From Cyclobacteriaceae bacterium (GTDB lineage: Bacteria; Bacteroidota; Bacteroidia; Cytophagales; Cyclobacteriaceae), in the NCBI GenBank assembly GCA_028281285.1, contig JANQKF010000016.1, forward strand, positions 62,001 through 126,000: DNA of 64,000 nucleotides, in the 5' to 3' direction. The translations under genes and the position numbers were made by a program. The notes beneath the pieces were generated by a model. It was not told the origin of the DNA and searched no databases. It worked only from the letters and a program-made list of their open reading frames with translations. Shown in pieces: positions 1 to 9,308 of this stretch (its first letter is position 1; each line of letters opens with the position of its first letter).

Positions 1-1
1 T

Positions 2-1660
2 TTTGATAAACGAACCGGTCAGGAACAGCAATACTATGTTGGCGCTACAAATATCTATGGACACAATCCTAAAAACCTCAAATTCAGGTTCCAGAGAGTT
101 GCACCAATTCATGTATCTCCGCATAATCCTGATGTGGTTTATCATACCTCACAATACGTGCACAAAACCACGGATAATGGAGCTACCTGGGAAATCATTT
201 CTCCTGACTTAACTGCTTTTGAATCTACTAAGCAGGTAACATCTGGTGCACCAATTACACGAGATGTAACCGGTGAAGAATATTATAGCACCATCTATGC
301 CATTCAGGAATCAAAGATTACCTCAGGACTCATTTGGGTAGGAGCTAATGATGGTCCTGTCCATGTAACACGAAACGGGGGTGAGTCCTGGGATAACGTT
401 ACTCCAGACATGCCTAAGGGAGGCAGAGTGGATGGAGTTGAGCCTTCCGTTCATAATGAAGCTAAGGCTTATGTTGCCGTATTGAGGTATCAAATCGGTG
501 ATTTTAAGCCATACATCTACAAGACAACGGACTATGGCAAGTCATGGACATTGCTTACTGACGGAGCGAATGGAATTCCTGCAGATCATCCCACAAGGGT
601 GATCAGAGAAGATCCCAACAAGGAAGGTGTTCTGTATGCAGGTACCGAGTTTGGAATGTTCATCTCATTGAATGATGGACAATCATGGGAGCCTTTCCAG
701 CAAAATCTTCCGGTAACTCCAATTACAGACATTAAGATCCATCAAAACGATCTAGTGTTATCTACCATGGGTAGAGGCTTCTGGATTATGGATAATGTTA
801 CCTCTCTTCATAACATGGAGGCGGCTAGCAACTCTGATCTTTATCTATTCAAGCCTAAGGATGTTGATCGTTTTCGTTTCTTCTCTTTTGGGGGTGGAAA
901 TGCTTCAGGTCCTCAGTTTCCTAACCCGGCAGTAACCATCGATTACTACATGGGTGACGTAAGCGGTGATTTGCAGCTTGACATACTGAATAGCGAAGGA
1001 CTTGTAGTGAAGTCATTCAAGACAGGAAAAGTAGAACCATTTGATGCCGCTAAAGTAGATATGTCTACCGGCTTTATTTCGTCCCCTCCGCCATCTTCCG
1101 GGTTAAGAAAGAAAAAGGGCTTGAATAGATTCTCCTGGAATATGAGACATTATGGTGGTTGGAATAAAGATCCAAAAAGAGCATATCGAGGCAATGGTCC
1201 AATGGTGGCACCCGGAGATTTCACGGTGCGGTTATCTGCAGGGGATCAAGTGTTGACAGAGAACTTTACGATTAGCCCTGATCCGCGAAATGTTCTGGCT
1301 TCGGAAGAGGATATGAAGGAGCAAGAGGAATTCCTTCTCGAGATGCGCTCATTTACTGATCAGGTGGAACAGTTGATTAATACAGTTGCTAAAGAGCGTG
1401 ATGCATTGAAAAATGACTTGAATCAAGAACGTGTAAGTCGTAGGGTTCAACGCAAAAAAGAGGCCCTGGATAAAGTATACTATCAATTGGTAACACCACC
1501 AGGAACGTATATGAAGCCAATGCTTCAGGCTCAAACTCGTTACTTGAATTCAATGCTACAAAGAGCTGATCAAAAGCCAGGCAAAGATGCTTATGATCGT
1601 CTTGAAGAGCTTAAAGCAACATTGGAAAGCATTAAATCCGAATTTGCGGAGTTGAACTAA
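2..1660 (+). CDS. BNR/Asp-box repeat (sortilin/VPS10-like) protein, 5' truncated
   Basis: The reading frame is open from base 2 to a TAA at 1658-1660, so the gene starts outside the window and about 552 codons are visible. The N-terminal half carries Asp-box repeats (TTDNGATW, TRNGGESW, TTDYGKSW, SLNDGQSW), the signature of BNR / VPS10-sortilin beta-propellers. These fold into an extracellular propeller, often described as a glycosyl-hydrolase-like WD40/YVTN repeat protein in Bacteroidota. After the propeller comes a beta-rich region (about residues 270-400) and an acidic/basic helical tail (about 400-552) that is predicted coiled coil. The substrate cannot be told from sequence. The next gene starts 7 bp downstream, so it may belong to the same transcript. 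The propeller assignment is secure; enzymatic activity is not. Confidence 0.85.
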   Translation, partial: FDKRTGQEQQYYVGATNIYGHNPKNLKFRFQRVAPIHVSPHNPDVVYHTSQYVHKTTDNGATWEIISPDLTAFESTKQVTSGAPITRDVTGEEYYSTIYAIQESKITSGLIWVGANDGPVHVTRNGGESWDNVTPDMPKGGRVDGVEPSVHNEAKAYVAVLRYQIGDFKPYIYKTTDYGKSWTLLTDGANGIPADHPTRVIREDPNKEGVLYAGTEFGMFISLNDGQSWEPFQQNLPVTPITDIKIHQNDLVLSTMGRGFWIMDNVTSLHNMEAASNSDLYLFKPKDVDRFRFFSFGGGNASGPQFPNPAVTIDYYMGDVSGDLQLDILNSEGLVVKSFKTGKVEPFDAAKVDMSTGFISSPPPSSGLRKKKGLNRFSWNMRHYGGWNKDPKRAYRGNGPMVAPGDFTVRLSAGDQVLTENFTISPDPRNVLASEEDMKEQEEFLLEMRSFTDQVEQLINTVAKERDALKNDLNQERVSRRVQRKKEALDKVYYQLVTPPGTYMKPMLQAQTRYLNSMLQRADQKPGKDAYDRLEELKATLESIKSEFAELN

Positions 1661-1667
1661 GTCTGAT

Positions 1668-3077
1668 TTGACTTCATTTCCAAAAGCTAGGAAGAAGTGG
1701 TATGAGTACATACCACATCCGGTGGTAATGCTATTTGCAATAATAGTATTTACCGCTATTCTTAGTCATATACTACCCGCTGGTTCCTATGAAAGGGAGC
1801 TTGTCGATGGGAGGCAACGTGTCATCCCCGGTACCTACCATATCATTGAGTCAACCCCTTTGACTTTCCTGGATACATTTCGAGCAATCCCAGGAGGGTT
1901 TAAATCGGCCATATCAATCATATTCGTGGTTTTAGCCAGCGGTATTATGTTCGGTATTCTTGAGAAGTCGGGAATGATCGAAAATGCTGTGGGTACTTTC
2001 GTAAAGCGTCTTGGCTACCAAAGAAGAATTATGATCGTGGTGGTTATGACATTCCTGTTTGGTTTCCTTGGAGTTTTTGTAGGCTATGAAAACAACATTG
2101 CTATGGTGCCCATAGCCGCAATTACGAGCCTGGCACTGGGAGGAGATTTGATGCTGGCCGCTGCAATTGCCGTGGGGGGAATTACTGTAGGGTTTGGTTT
2201 ATCGCCCGTTAACCCATACACGGTGGGCACAGGACATACCATCGCGGAGATGCCCATGTTCTCAGGTTGGGAGCTGCGAACATTACTTTGTGCATCAGCT
2301 TTGACCGTGCTTTCCGTCTTTAACGTCCGCTATTTCAAACGAATTATTAAAGACCCAAGTCGAAGCCTATCGATTGGAATTGACACCAAAGGATTCAAGC
2401 TTTCCAAGGAATTGAATCAGTATTCGATGACCGGAAATAATTATTTAATCCTGGCAGTTTTTGTGTTAGGGATTGTAGTGATGTTATATGGTGTATTTAC
2501 CTATCATTGGTTCATTGATGAAATCTCCTCTATATTCTTAATGATTTCTATTGCCGCAGGTTTAGCGGCAAGAATGAGTGGGAGAGAAATGGCTGAAACT
2601 GCCCTTAAGTCCGTGGCCGTGGTTGCTCCGGGAGCCTTCATGGTAGGCTTTGCAACCTCTATCAAAGTGGCCATGGAAATGGGTAACATCTCCGATACAA
2701 TAGCTTACCAGTTATCAGAGGCCTTATCAGGCATGCCGACTTATGCCTCTGCAGTATCCATGTCCGTAGCCCAGTGCGGAATCAATCTAATGATCCCATC
2801 AGGGAGTGGGCAGGCACTAGCCACTTTACCTGTGATGATTCCATTGGGAGAACTTCTTGGCTTGACACGGCAGAGTACAATACTCGCCTATCAAATAGGA
2901 GATGGGGTTACTAATCTTTTTAACCCTACGCTTGGTGGACTCATAGCGATGTTGGCCATGTGTAGAATTCCATTTGATCGCTGGTTACGATTTATATTTC
3001 CACTGGTCGGTGTACTTTTGATCATATCTTGGATAGTTTTATTGTTTAGTGTTTCCATAGACTGGGGACCAGCATAA
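1668..3077 (+). CDS. YfcC/DcuC-family membrane transporter
   Basis: A 469-residue polytopic inner-membrane protein with about 11-12 hydrophobic helices. The N-terminal pattern (KKWYEYIPHPVVML then a luminal SHILPAGSYER segment) and the glycine-rich helices (GYENNIAMVPIA, GLSPVNPYTVG, IPSGSGQALATLPVMIPL) are typical of the YfcC branch of the C4-dicarboxylate / basic amino-acid carrier superfamily (PF03606). Translation must begin at the TTG at 1668: an in-frame stop lies at 1653-1655 and the next ATG is inside the first helix. It is followed 21 bp later by an M20 deacylase and then an M23 protein, which suggests uptake of an amino-acid derivative or peptide that those enzymes process. The substrate is inference. 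Confidence 0.85.
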   Translation: MTSFPKARKKWYEYIPHPVVMLFAIIVFTAILSHILPAGSYERELVDGRQRVIPGTYHIIESTPLTFLDTFRAIPGGFKSAISIIFVVLASGIMFGILEKSGMIENAVGTFVKRLGYQRRIMIVVVMTFLFGFLGVFVGYENNIAMVPIAAITSLALGGDLMLAAAIAVGGITVGFGLSPVNPYTVGTGHTIAEMPMFSGWELRTLLCASALTVLSVFNVRYFKRIIKDPSRSLSIGIDTKGFKLSKELNQYSMTGNNYLILAVFVLGIVVMLYGVFTYHWFIDEISSIFLMISIAAGLAARMSGREMAETALKSVAVVAPGAFMVGFATSIKVAMEMGNISDTIAYQLSEALSGMPTYASAVSMSVAQCGINLMIPSGSGQALATLPVMIPLGELLGLTRQSTILAYQIGDGVTNLFNPTLGGLIAMLAMCRIPFDRWLRFIFPLVGVLLIISWIVLLFSVSIDWGPA

Positions 3078-3098
3078 TTCACAAAATATTGCTTAGTA

Positions 3099-4262
3099 AT
3101 GCATAGCACAGCAGTTGAAGATGTTTTAGGAAAGCTCGTTTCATTTCCTGTATTGGGAGGTGAAAGTAACTTGTCATTAATAGAGTTCGTCAAATCATTC
3201 CTTGATGAATATGATGTGAAATATCATTTGGTGCCTAATGAAGAAGGTACTAAGACATCACTTCATTGCCGAATAGGACCGGCTGTCGATGGTGGAGTAA
3301 TTCTCTCAGGACATACCGATGTAGTACCTGTGAAAGGTCAGCCGTGGAGTACTGATCCGTTTGAGCTTACTGATATCGGAGATGATAAACTCTATGCTCG
3401 TGGTTCATGCGATATGAAAGGATTTGTTGCATGTTGCTTAGCTGCAGTACCAAAAATGGTGAAAGCTGACCTGAAAAAACCAATCTACTTTGCCTTTTCA
3501 TACGATGAAGAAATTGGATGTCTGGCAGCTCCTGAATTAGCTGCAGCCATCAATACTCATTATTCAGAAACACCACAATACGCGATTATTGGTGAGCCGA
3601 CAATGATGCAACCGGTAGTAGGACAAAAAGGAATTTGCATTTTCAATACTACCGTATCCGGTTCTGAAGGCCATAGTAGCCGTATAAAGCAGGAAGTGAG
3701 TGCCATTCACGAAAGTATGCGACTTATCCTCTGGCTTGAAAGCAAGATGAATTCATTGATCGCGGAAGGCAAGATTGATGATCGATTCACACCAAACCAT
3801 ACATCTATTCATATTGGAAAGGTAACAGGTGGGATTGCCCCTAATGTGATTGCACAAGAGTGTACCTTCTGCTGGGACGTACGAACAATTCCATCAGATA
3901 CACCTGAAGGGATATTTAAAGAGTTTGATGCTTATTGTAAGAAGCGCGAAGAGGAACTAAGAAAAGTATTTCCTGACTTCAAAATTACCACCGAGGTGGA
4001 TCATCCTGCAGTTCCTGGCTTGGACACCTCAGAAGATCAGTCTATCGTAGCTTTCATAAAAGAACTTTCTCAGCGAGAAGATCTTGGTGCGGTTTCCTAT
4101 GCCGCAGAAGCCGGGCAGTTCGCCAATGAAGGCTTTGAAGCTGTAATCTGCGGACCTGGGGACATTGCGCAGGCCCACAGGGCAGATGAATTCATTCACA
4201 AGGAACAATTGAAGTTAGGGGTGGATTTCATGTACCGATTGATAGACAAACTTTCGAATTAA
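3099..4262 (+). CDS. argE: ArgE-like M20 metallopeptidase (acetylornithine deacetylase family)
   Basis: A 387-residue cytoplasmic M20-family hydrolase that removes an acyl group from an N-acyl amino acid; the named family member deacetylates N-acetylornithine. Metal ligands are visible: GHTD (His72, Asp74), CDMKG (Asp105) and the catalytic/metal Glu pair DEE (137-138). The central dimerisation domain (SGSEGHSS) and the C-terminal CGPGDIAQAHRADEFI block fit ArgE closely. There is no signal peptide. It sits between a YfcC transporter and an M23 peptidase with 21 bp and 0 bp spacing, and no other arginine gene is near, so a catabolic role on an imported N-acyl compound is as likely as arginine biosynthesis. 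Family certain, substrate uncertain. Confidence 0.85.
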   Translation: MHSTAVEDVLGKLVSFPVLGGESNLSLIEFVKSFLDEYDVKYHLVPNEEGTKTSLHCRIGPAVDGGVILSGHTDVVPVKGQPWSTDPFELTDIGDDKLYARGSCDMKGFVACCLAAVPKMVKADLKKPIYFAFSYDEEIGCLAAPELAAAINTHYSETPQYAIIGEPTMMQPVVGQKGICIFNTTVSGSEGHSSRIKQEVSAIHESMRLILWLESKMNSLIAEGKIDDRFTPNHTSIHIGKVTGGIAPNVIAQECTFCWDVRTIPSDTPEGIFKEFDAYCKKREEELRKVFPDFKITTEVDHPAVPGLDTSEDQSIVAFIKELSQREDLGAVSYAAEAGQFANEGFEAVICGPGDIAQAHRADEFIHKEQLKLGVDFMYRLIDKLSN

Positions 4263-4946
4263 GTGTCTGACTTCACCGAAAAGCTTCTTTCTTACAATCC
4301 TGATATCAGACCTGTGATTAACTATGATTGGTCGAGTCAACCCCATGTAGAAATGAACTTGGGACCTGTTAACTCTATGTTGGATGATGTGGATTTTAAT
4401 GATGAAGATTCATTTACTGATTTCATTTTTAATCAACTCAAGTTAGCAGATGTACCATTCGGTATTGGTGGGTATGCAGAAAAACGCATGATCTATTCCC
4501 GAAACGGTGACCTGTTTGATTACAATGAAGAGCCTAGAACGATCCACCTGGGTATAGATATCTGGGGGAAGGCGGGTACTCCGGTTCATACACCTTTAGA
4601 TGCCGAGGTTCATAGCTTTGATAACATTGAAGTCCATGGGGATTATGGCCCTGTTATCATTCTAAAGCATCAAGTCGGAGACCTATTATTTCATACACTT
4701 TATGGGCACATGAGCAGAGCCTCATTAGAGGGCCTGAAGGTTGGAAAGGAAATTAAGGCCGGTGAACAAATTGGCAGCTTTGGGGAATATCACGAAAACT
4801 ATCACTGGCCTCCTCATTTACATTTTCAAGTAGTCATTGATATGGCTGATAATATAGGAGACTACCCGGGAGTTTGTAAGGAGTCTGAAATGAGTTCATA
4901 CCTAGCCAATTGTCCTGACCCTGCTGTACTGCTTAGCTTGTCTTAA
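4263..4946 (+). CDS. Cytoplasmic M23-family metallopeptidase
   Basis: A 227-residue protein whose C-terminal two thirds is an M23/LytM fold. Zinc ligands HLGID (His95, Asp99) and HLHF (His185, His187), plus the supporting TLYGHMSR motif, are all present, so it should be active. It has no signal peptide or membrane helix, which is unusual for a cell-wall endopeptidase. It begins with GTG immediately after the stop of the ArgE-like gene (zero spacing) and is translationally linked to it. M23 domains of this soluble type also occur fused to class III aminotransferase/phosphotransferase proteins, so a metabolic rather than wall-cutting role is plausible. That role is inference. Confidence 0.85.
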   Translation: MSDFTEKLLSYNPDIRPVINYDWSSQPHVEMNLGPVNSMLDDVDFNDEDSFTDFIFNQLKLADVPFGIGGYAEKRMIYSRNGDLFDYNEEPRTIHLGIDIWGKAGTPVHTPLDAEVHSFDNIEVHGDYGPVIILKHQVGDLLFHTLYGHMSRASLEGLKVGKEIKAGEQIGSFGEYHENYHWPPHLHFQVVIDMADNIGDYPGVCKESEMSSYLANCPDPAVLLSLS

Positions 4947-5023
4947 GGCTTCTAATCATTATTATTTAATTAGATAGTAGAATATTGCTATCTTAGGTAT
5001 ACTTCAACCTTCCGACTGAGAAT

Positions 5024-6136
5024 ATGTTCGACTTACCCGTTCTGGATTTTACCATATCCATAGTATTTGTTTTTTTTCTATTCAGCCTTTTTGCCGCAGC
5101 CCTTTTAGAGTTGGTGAACACGGTGAGAAAGAGGAGAGCCAGAATTCTGAGGGATGCTCTGGACAAGGTGATGAATGATCCTCAAAACCTTAATTATGCA
5201 GAGTTACTCTATAATCATCCCATCATAGAAGCGAGTAGAAAGAATCCCGAGAGTTTGCCATCTTACATTGCTGCCGAGAATTTTGCTACCGCTCTGATCG
5301 CAGTGATTACTGATCAGGGAAGAAAGGTCAAAATAACGATGAATGCGGATAATTCAGCTCAGGAGGTAGAGAGGAATATCATTTCTTCAGGAACTCCCAT
5401 AGCCCAATTCAGGAACGGTCTGGACACATTAGAACCCAGTAACTTTCAACAACTTCTGGTTTCCCTGAGCCAGTTTGTCAACAATACGGATCAACTTGAG
5501 AAAAAACTAATAACCTGGTACAACGGATATATGGATAGAGTATCGGGTTGGTTCAAAGTTCAGTCCCAAAAGATTTTAATGGTACTATCAGCCATTGTAG
5601 TACTGATATTTTATGTTGACTTTTTTCATTTGGCGAGAGAATTTTGGGATAACGATAAGTTGAGGAATGAAATGGTTCGATCAGCTGTGGAAACGGTTGA
5701 AAAGGCTAATCGACCCCAAGACCCTACCGAGTGGAAGAATTTACGAGGAAACGAGGTTACTTCTTTGGATTCCCTCAAGAGAGATATAAATGACAGATAT
5801 GCCTTGGTGGACAGTCTTTACGATAATATTGTAGATAGGAGTCTTCCCGTAGGTTGGCACGTGACCAAAGAAAAGTGGAAGTGGAAAGGCGCCAAACTCT
5901 GGAGTTGGGGCAAAGGAAGCTTTTTACATGAACTTGGGATAAAAATAAAGGTCCTTGGTATTAATCTTTGGGGGGTGATATTGAATTTAGCAGGGCTGTT
6001 GATTTCTGTTCTCGCAATTTCCAGAGGTGCTCCGTTTTGGTTTGACACACTCAATAAACTTGTGAACCTCAGAAATAGTGGAAAGAAACCTAAAACAGCT
6101 GCTCCGGAACCAGCTAATCAATTACCTCAAAACTAA
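5024..6136 (+). CDS. Membrane protein of unknown function
   Basis: A 370-residue protein that I do not recognise. It has an N-terminal membrane helix (about residues 10-32), a basic segment (RKRRAR) and a soluble region of about 120 residues. A second helix follows (about 185-207), then a charged linker and a third hydrophobic segment (about 305-335) followed by APFWFDTLNKLVNLR. The C-terminal tail is Lys/Pro-rich. The last-helix motif resembles many bacterial membrane proteins with unknown extracytoplasmic loops. The gene is 5 bp from the downstream amidohydrolase and probably cotranscribed with it. Confidence 0.75.
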   Translation: MFDLPVLDFTISIVFVFFLFSLFAAALLELVNTVRKRRARILRDALDKVMNDPQNLNYAELLYNHPIIEASRKNPESLPSYIAAENFATALIAVITDQGRKVKITMNADNSAQEVERNIISSGTPIAQFRNGLDTLEPSNFQQLLVSLSQFVNNTDQLEKKLITWYNGYMDRVSGWFKVQSQKILMVLSAIVVLIFYVDFFHLAREFWDNDKLRNEMVRSAVETVEKANRPQDPTEWKNLRGNEVTSLDSLKRDINDRYALVDSLYDNIVDRSLPVGWHVTKEKWKWKGAKLWSWGKGSFLHELGIKIKVLGINLWGVILNLAGLLISVLAISRGAPFWFDTLNKLVNLRNSGKKPKTAAPEPANQLPQN

Positions 6137-6141
6137 GCGCT

Positions 6142-7278
6142 ATGTATTTATACAATGCTCACACTCATATTTTTACCACGAAATGTATCCCCGAGAACTT
6201 TCTTGGGAAGGGGCTTATCCGAATCATATCGATCCCTCTGATCAATAAATTGATGCTGAAGCTGCTTAGGCAAATACTTCCGGGGCAGAGTGATTTTCTT
6301 TCCAAATATGCCAATTTCCTTGCCATTGGTAGCAATAAGAATCAAGAAGCAGTGTTCCGCGATTTAGTTGATAGTTATGATGATACTTGTCGTTTTGTGG
6401 TTCTTACATTAGATATGGACCATATGGGTGCAGGGAGAGCCGAAGTGAATTACAATACTCAGCTTTATGAAGTGCTTCAATTGAAACTCAAGTATATGCA
6501 GAGCCTGCTGCCCTTTGTGAGTGTTGACCCAAGAAGGGGCACAGCCCAAGAATTACTCGCTTTGGTCAAAAAATACGTAGAGGAGTACGGTTTTGTTGGA
6601 ATCAAGCTTTATCCTGCACTGGGTTTTTATCCTTTCGACCCCAATCTGGATTTGGTTTACCAATATGCAGAAGCCAACGAAATTCCATTAATGACACATT
6701 GCACCAAAGCAGGTGTATACTATAAAGGCAAAACCTTTAGTGAGCAGCAGATTTGGCCTAAAGATCTGGATGGTAAACAACTTCCACAAAATGATCATCG
6801 CAAGTCGTCCCATTTAAAGAACAGGCATTTCAAGAATTTTTTTACCGATCCCGATAACTATCGACAGGTACTTTCAAAGTATCCGAAACTTAAGATTTGT
6901 ATCGCACACTATGGAGGTAGTACTGAAATAGAACGGTTTTATGGTAAACGTAAGAAAAAAGATGAGGTGAACGGATTGGGTAATTTCTACGAAAAAACGC
7001 GGAAATTGCTGGAGGATAAGAAATTTCCCAATGTGCGAACGGATATTTCGTACACACTTGCTGCAAACAAAATATTTCCAGAATTGATCGCGGATATCAA
7101 AAATTCTGACCTCAGGGATAATATTCTTTTCGGTACGGATTATTTCATGACCATCATCGAAAAGAATGAACGCAAACTAGTCTCGGAATTCAGGCAGGCA
7201 ATTGATGCAAAAGACTTTTCTCAAATTGCCAATGCCAATGTGAAGAGCTACTTGAATTCATCATTTTTCACCGCCTAA
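6142..7278 (+). CDS. Amidohydrolase-family (TIM-barrel) metal-dependent hydrolase
   Basis: A 378-residue protein of the Amidohydro_2 type. Candidate metal and catalytic residues are in the usual order: NAHTH (His7, His9) on strand 1, GIKLYP, LMTHCT, CIAHYGG, and Asp in FGTDYF near the C-terminus. Such enzymes hydrolyse or decarboxylate small carboxylated or lactone substrates; the substrate here is unknown. An insertion rich in Lys/His (about residues 190-240) lies between the MTHC and AHYGG strands and is longer than in minimal family members. It is soluble and likely cotranscribed with the membrane protein 5 bp upstream. Confidence 0.8.
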   Translation: MYLYNAHTHIFTTKCIPENFLGKGLIRIISIPLINKLMLKLLRQILPGQSDFLSKYANFLAIGSNKNQEAVFRDLVDSYDDTCRFVVLTLDMDHMGAGRAEVNYNTQLYEVLQLKLKYMQSLLPFVSVDPRRGTAQELLALVKKYVEEYGFVGIKLYPALGFYPFDPNLDLVYQYAEANEIPLMTHCTKAGVYYKGKTFSEQQIWPKDLDGKQLPQNDHRKSSHLKNRHFKNFFTDPDNYRQVLSKYPKLKICIAHYGGSTEIERFYGKRKKKDEVNGLGNFYEKTRKLLEDKKFPNVRTDISYTLAANKIFPELIADIKNSDLRDNILFGTDYFMTIIEKNERKLVSEFRQAIDAKDFSQIANANVKSYLNSSFFTA

Positions 7279-7315
7279 AATAATCATACGATTTTAGTAC
7301 CTTCATTCTCCAAGA

Positions 7316-7927
7316 ATGACCCAACCAAGAATTAGTGCTATCCTGCTGGCCGCTGGATTGTCCTCACGCATGGGTGGCCGCAACAAAATGCTTCTTCCTT
7401 TTCAGGAGAACATTGTTATCCAACACTCCTATAATCAGTTGCTCAATAGCCAAATCGAAGAAATAGTAGTTGTTGGTGGGATGGGATTTGAAGATTTGGT
7501 GGCTTCACTTCAGTTTAGGGATTCAGATCATCTTGTACTTAATACCAATTTTGAGAAAGGGATGACTTCCTCCATTCAAACAGGTCTGAAATATTTAAAT
7601 GGAGAGGCGTTTATGGTGTGCCTTGGGGATATGCCATTGCTTAAGAATCATCATTACAATCGGTTGATCAATCACTTTCGTCAGTCGTATGTTAATGATA
7701 AATCCACTATAGTATTGCCGGAAGTGAACGGGCAGCGTGGCAACCCTGTTATATTTTCTAATCACTATCGCGAAGAAGTTCTTGCACATGAAGAACCAAA
7801 TGGTTGTAAATCCGTGATTGAGAATAACATTAATCACTTGGTGAAATTAATTAGTACTGAGTCAGAGTATTTGATCGATATTGATACTCCAGAAGACTAC
7901 CAGAGATTACTACATGGAACTGACTAG
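7316..7927 (+). CDS. mocA: MobA/MocA-like nucleotidyltransferase
   Basis: A 203-residue protein with the molybdopterin-cofactor nucleotidyltransferase signature LAAGLSSRMGGRNKMLLPF at the N-terminus, a metal-binding CLGDMP motif near residue 100 and a GNPVIF motif near 145. MocA-type enzymes transfer CMP (MobA: GMP) to molybdenum cofactor. It is the first gene of an overlapping six-gene run that also holds moeB/moeZ, moaD and moaE, which supports a cofactor role. Its 3' end overlaps the next gene by 14 bp. MobA and MocA cannot be separated with certainty from sequence alone. Confidence 0.8.
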   Translation: MTQPRISAILLAAGLSSRMGGRNKMLLPFQENIVIQHSYNQLLNSQIEEIVVVGGMGFEDLVASLQFRDSDHLVLNTNFEKGMTSSIQTGLKYLNGEAFMVCLGDMPLLKNHHYNRLINHFRQSYVNDKSTIVLPEVNGQRGNPVIFSNHYREEVLAHEEPNGCKSVIENNINHLVKLISTESEYLIDIDTPEDYQRLLHGTD

Positions 7928-9062
7928 AGAAGAGTTAATTCGGTATAACAGACAAATCATACTTCCAAACTTTGGGGTTGATGGACAAAAGAAGCTCAAA
8001 ACCTCCAAAGTGTTGGTGATCGGTGCCGGAGGGTTAGGTGCCCCGAACCTCCAATACCTCAGTGGAGCCGGTATTGGCACCATCGGAATTGTCGATTTCG
8101 ATGTGGTAAGCCTCACCAACCTCCAACGGCAGGTCCTTTTTGACACCAGCCAAATTAATGAAAACAAGGCCGAAATGGCCATAAGCAGGCTGAAGAAGTT
8201 GAATCCAGAAGTCACTTTTAACCTTTACAAAGAACAAATCACCTCGGAAAACGCAATGGCCATTATTGAACCATATGATCTTGTTATAGATGGGAGCGAC
8301 AACTTGCCTACACGTTATTTGGTAAATGATGCCTGTGTCTTGTTAGGTAAAACATTGCTTTATGGTGCAATTTTCAGATATGAGGGTCAGGTAAGCGTAT
8401 TCAACCATGAACGAGAAGATGGTACTCGAGGACCAAATTATCGTGACATTTTTCCCGATCCACCTCCACCGGAAATGGTGCCTAGTTGCAGCGAAGGAGG
8501 GGTTTTTGGAGCACTTGCAGGGATTGTTGGTGCTATGCAGGCCAATGAAGCAATTAAGATATTAGCTGGACTTGGCTCAACACTTTCCGGTAGGTTATTA
8601 CTCTATGATAGCCTGGATTTTACAACACGTTATTTAAATATTAGGCCAAGCCCTAGTAATCCGGTTTCCGGGGATAATCCAACGATTACAGAACTGATAG
8701 ATTATGAGGCGTTTTGTGCTGGGCCAACCATTGATCGTCAGGAAGACTTAGTAGACTCAATATCAGTAAAAAAATTAGAGGAGCAGATGAAGACAGGTTC
8801 GGTGTTTATCCTGGATGTTAGAGAGTCGTATGAGTATGAGATCTCCAATATCAATGGTATTAATATTCCTCTGGGGGAGTTGGAATCTCGATTAGACGAA
8901 ATACCAAAAGAAAAAGAAGTTATCGTGCATTGTAAAAGTGGGGTCAGGAGCAGAAAGGCCATTGAAGTCTTAAAGAAGAATGATTATACGCAACTATTAA
9001 ACCTGGAAGGCGGTATATTGGCGTGGCAGGAAGAAATTGATTCGGCAATTCAAGTGTATTAA
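7914..9062 (+). CDS. moeZ: MoeB/ThiF adenylyltransferase fused to rhodanese (MoeZ/MOCS3 type)
   Basis: A 382-residue two-domain sulfurtransferase that adenylates the C-terminal glycine of MoaD and loads sulfur onto it. The ThiF domain (about 1-250) has the nucleotide loop GAGGLG, the DFDVV acid loop, RQVLF and the catalytic-type Cys192 in VPSCSEGG. The rhodanese domain (about 275-382) has its active-site loop HCKSGVRS with Cys340. The two CxxC zinc pairs of E. coli MoeB are not visible. The ATG at 7914 was preferred over an upstream start at 7881 because the conserved ELTREELIRYNRQI block follows it directly. It overlaps mocA by 14 bp and is followed by moaD after 3 bp. Confidence 0.9.
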   Translation: MELTREELIRYNRQIILPNFGVDGQKKLKTSKVLVIGAGGLGAPNLQYLSGAGIGTIGIVDFDVVSLTNLQRQVLFDTSQINENKAEMAISRLKKLNPEVTFNLYKEQITSENAMAIIEPYDLVIDGSDNLPTRYLVNDACVLLGKTLLYGAIFRYEGQVSVFNHEREDGTRGPNYRDIFPDPPPPEMVPSCSEGGVFGALAGIVGAMQANEAIKILAGLGSTLSGRLLLYDSLDFTTRYLNIRPSPSNPVSGDNPTITELIDYEAFCAGPTIDRQEDLVDSISVKKLEEQMKTGSVFILDVRESYEYEISNINGINIPLGELESRLDEIPKEKEVIVHCKSGVRSRKAIEVLKKNDYTQLLNLEGGILAWQEEIDSAIQVY

Positions 9063-9065
9063 GGA

Positions 9066-9308
9066 ATGAAGGTTGAAGTTATTGCGTTCGGTATTGCGAA
9101 GGACATTATTAATGCCAAATCGGTGAATTTGGAGGTGTCAGAAGGAGTCACAGTGGGCAATATCAAAGAAAAATTAGTCAATGATTACCCCGCCTTTAAT
9201 GCGCTCGTCTCCTTGAAACTTGCTGTTAATGCAGAGTATGTGGAGGATCATCATATTCTTAACGAAAACGATGAGGTGGTATTAATACCACCGGTAAGTG
9301 GTGGATGA
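9066..9308 (+). CDS. moaD: Molybdopterin synthase small subunit MoaD
   Basis: An 80-residue ubiquitin-fold sulfur carrier. It ends in PPVSGG, the obligatory Gly-Gly tail that is adenylated and converted to a thiocarboxylate. With MoaE it forms molybdopterin synthase, which inserts the two dithiolene sulfurs into precursor Z. It follows moeZ by 3 bp and overlaps moaE by 4 bp (ATGA), a standard coupled arrangement. Confidence 0.93.
   Translation: MKVEVIAFGIAKDIINAKSVNLEVSEGVTVGNIKEKLVNDYPAFNALVSLKLAVNAEYVEDHHILNENDEVVLIPPVSGG

Noticed and set aside
7881-7913. Upstream start for the MoeB-rhodanese protein
   Set aside because: It adds 11 residues before the conserved N-terminus and would lengthen the overlap with mocA to 47 bp; the ATG at 7914 gives a normal start.
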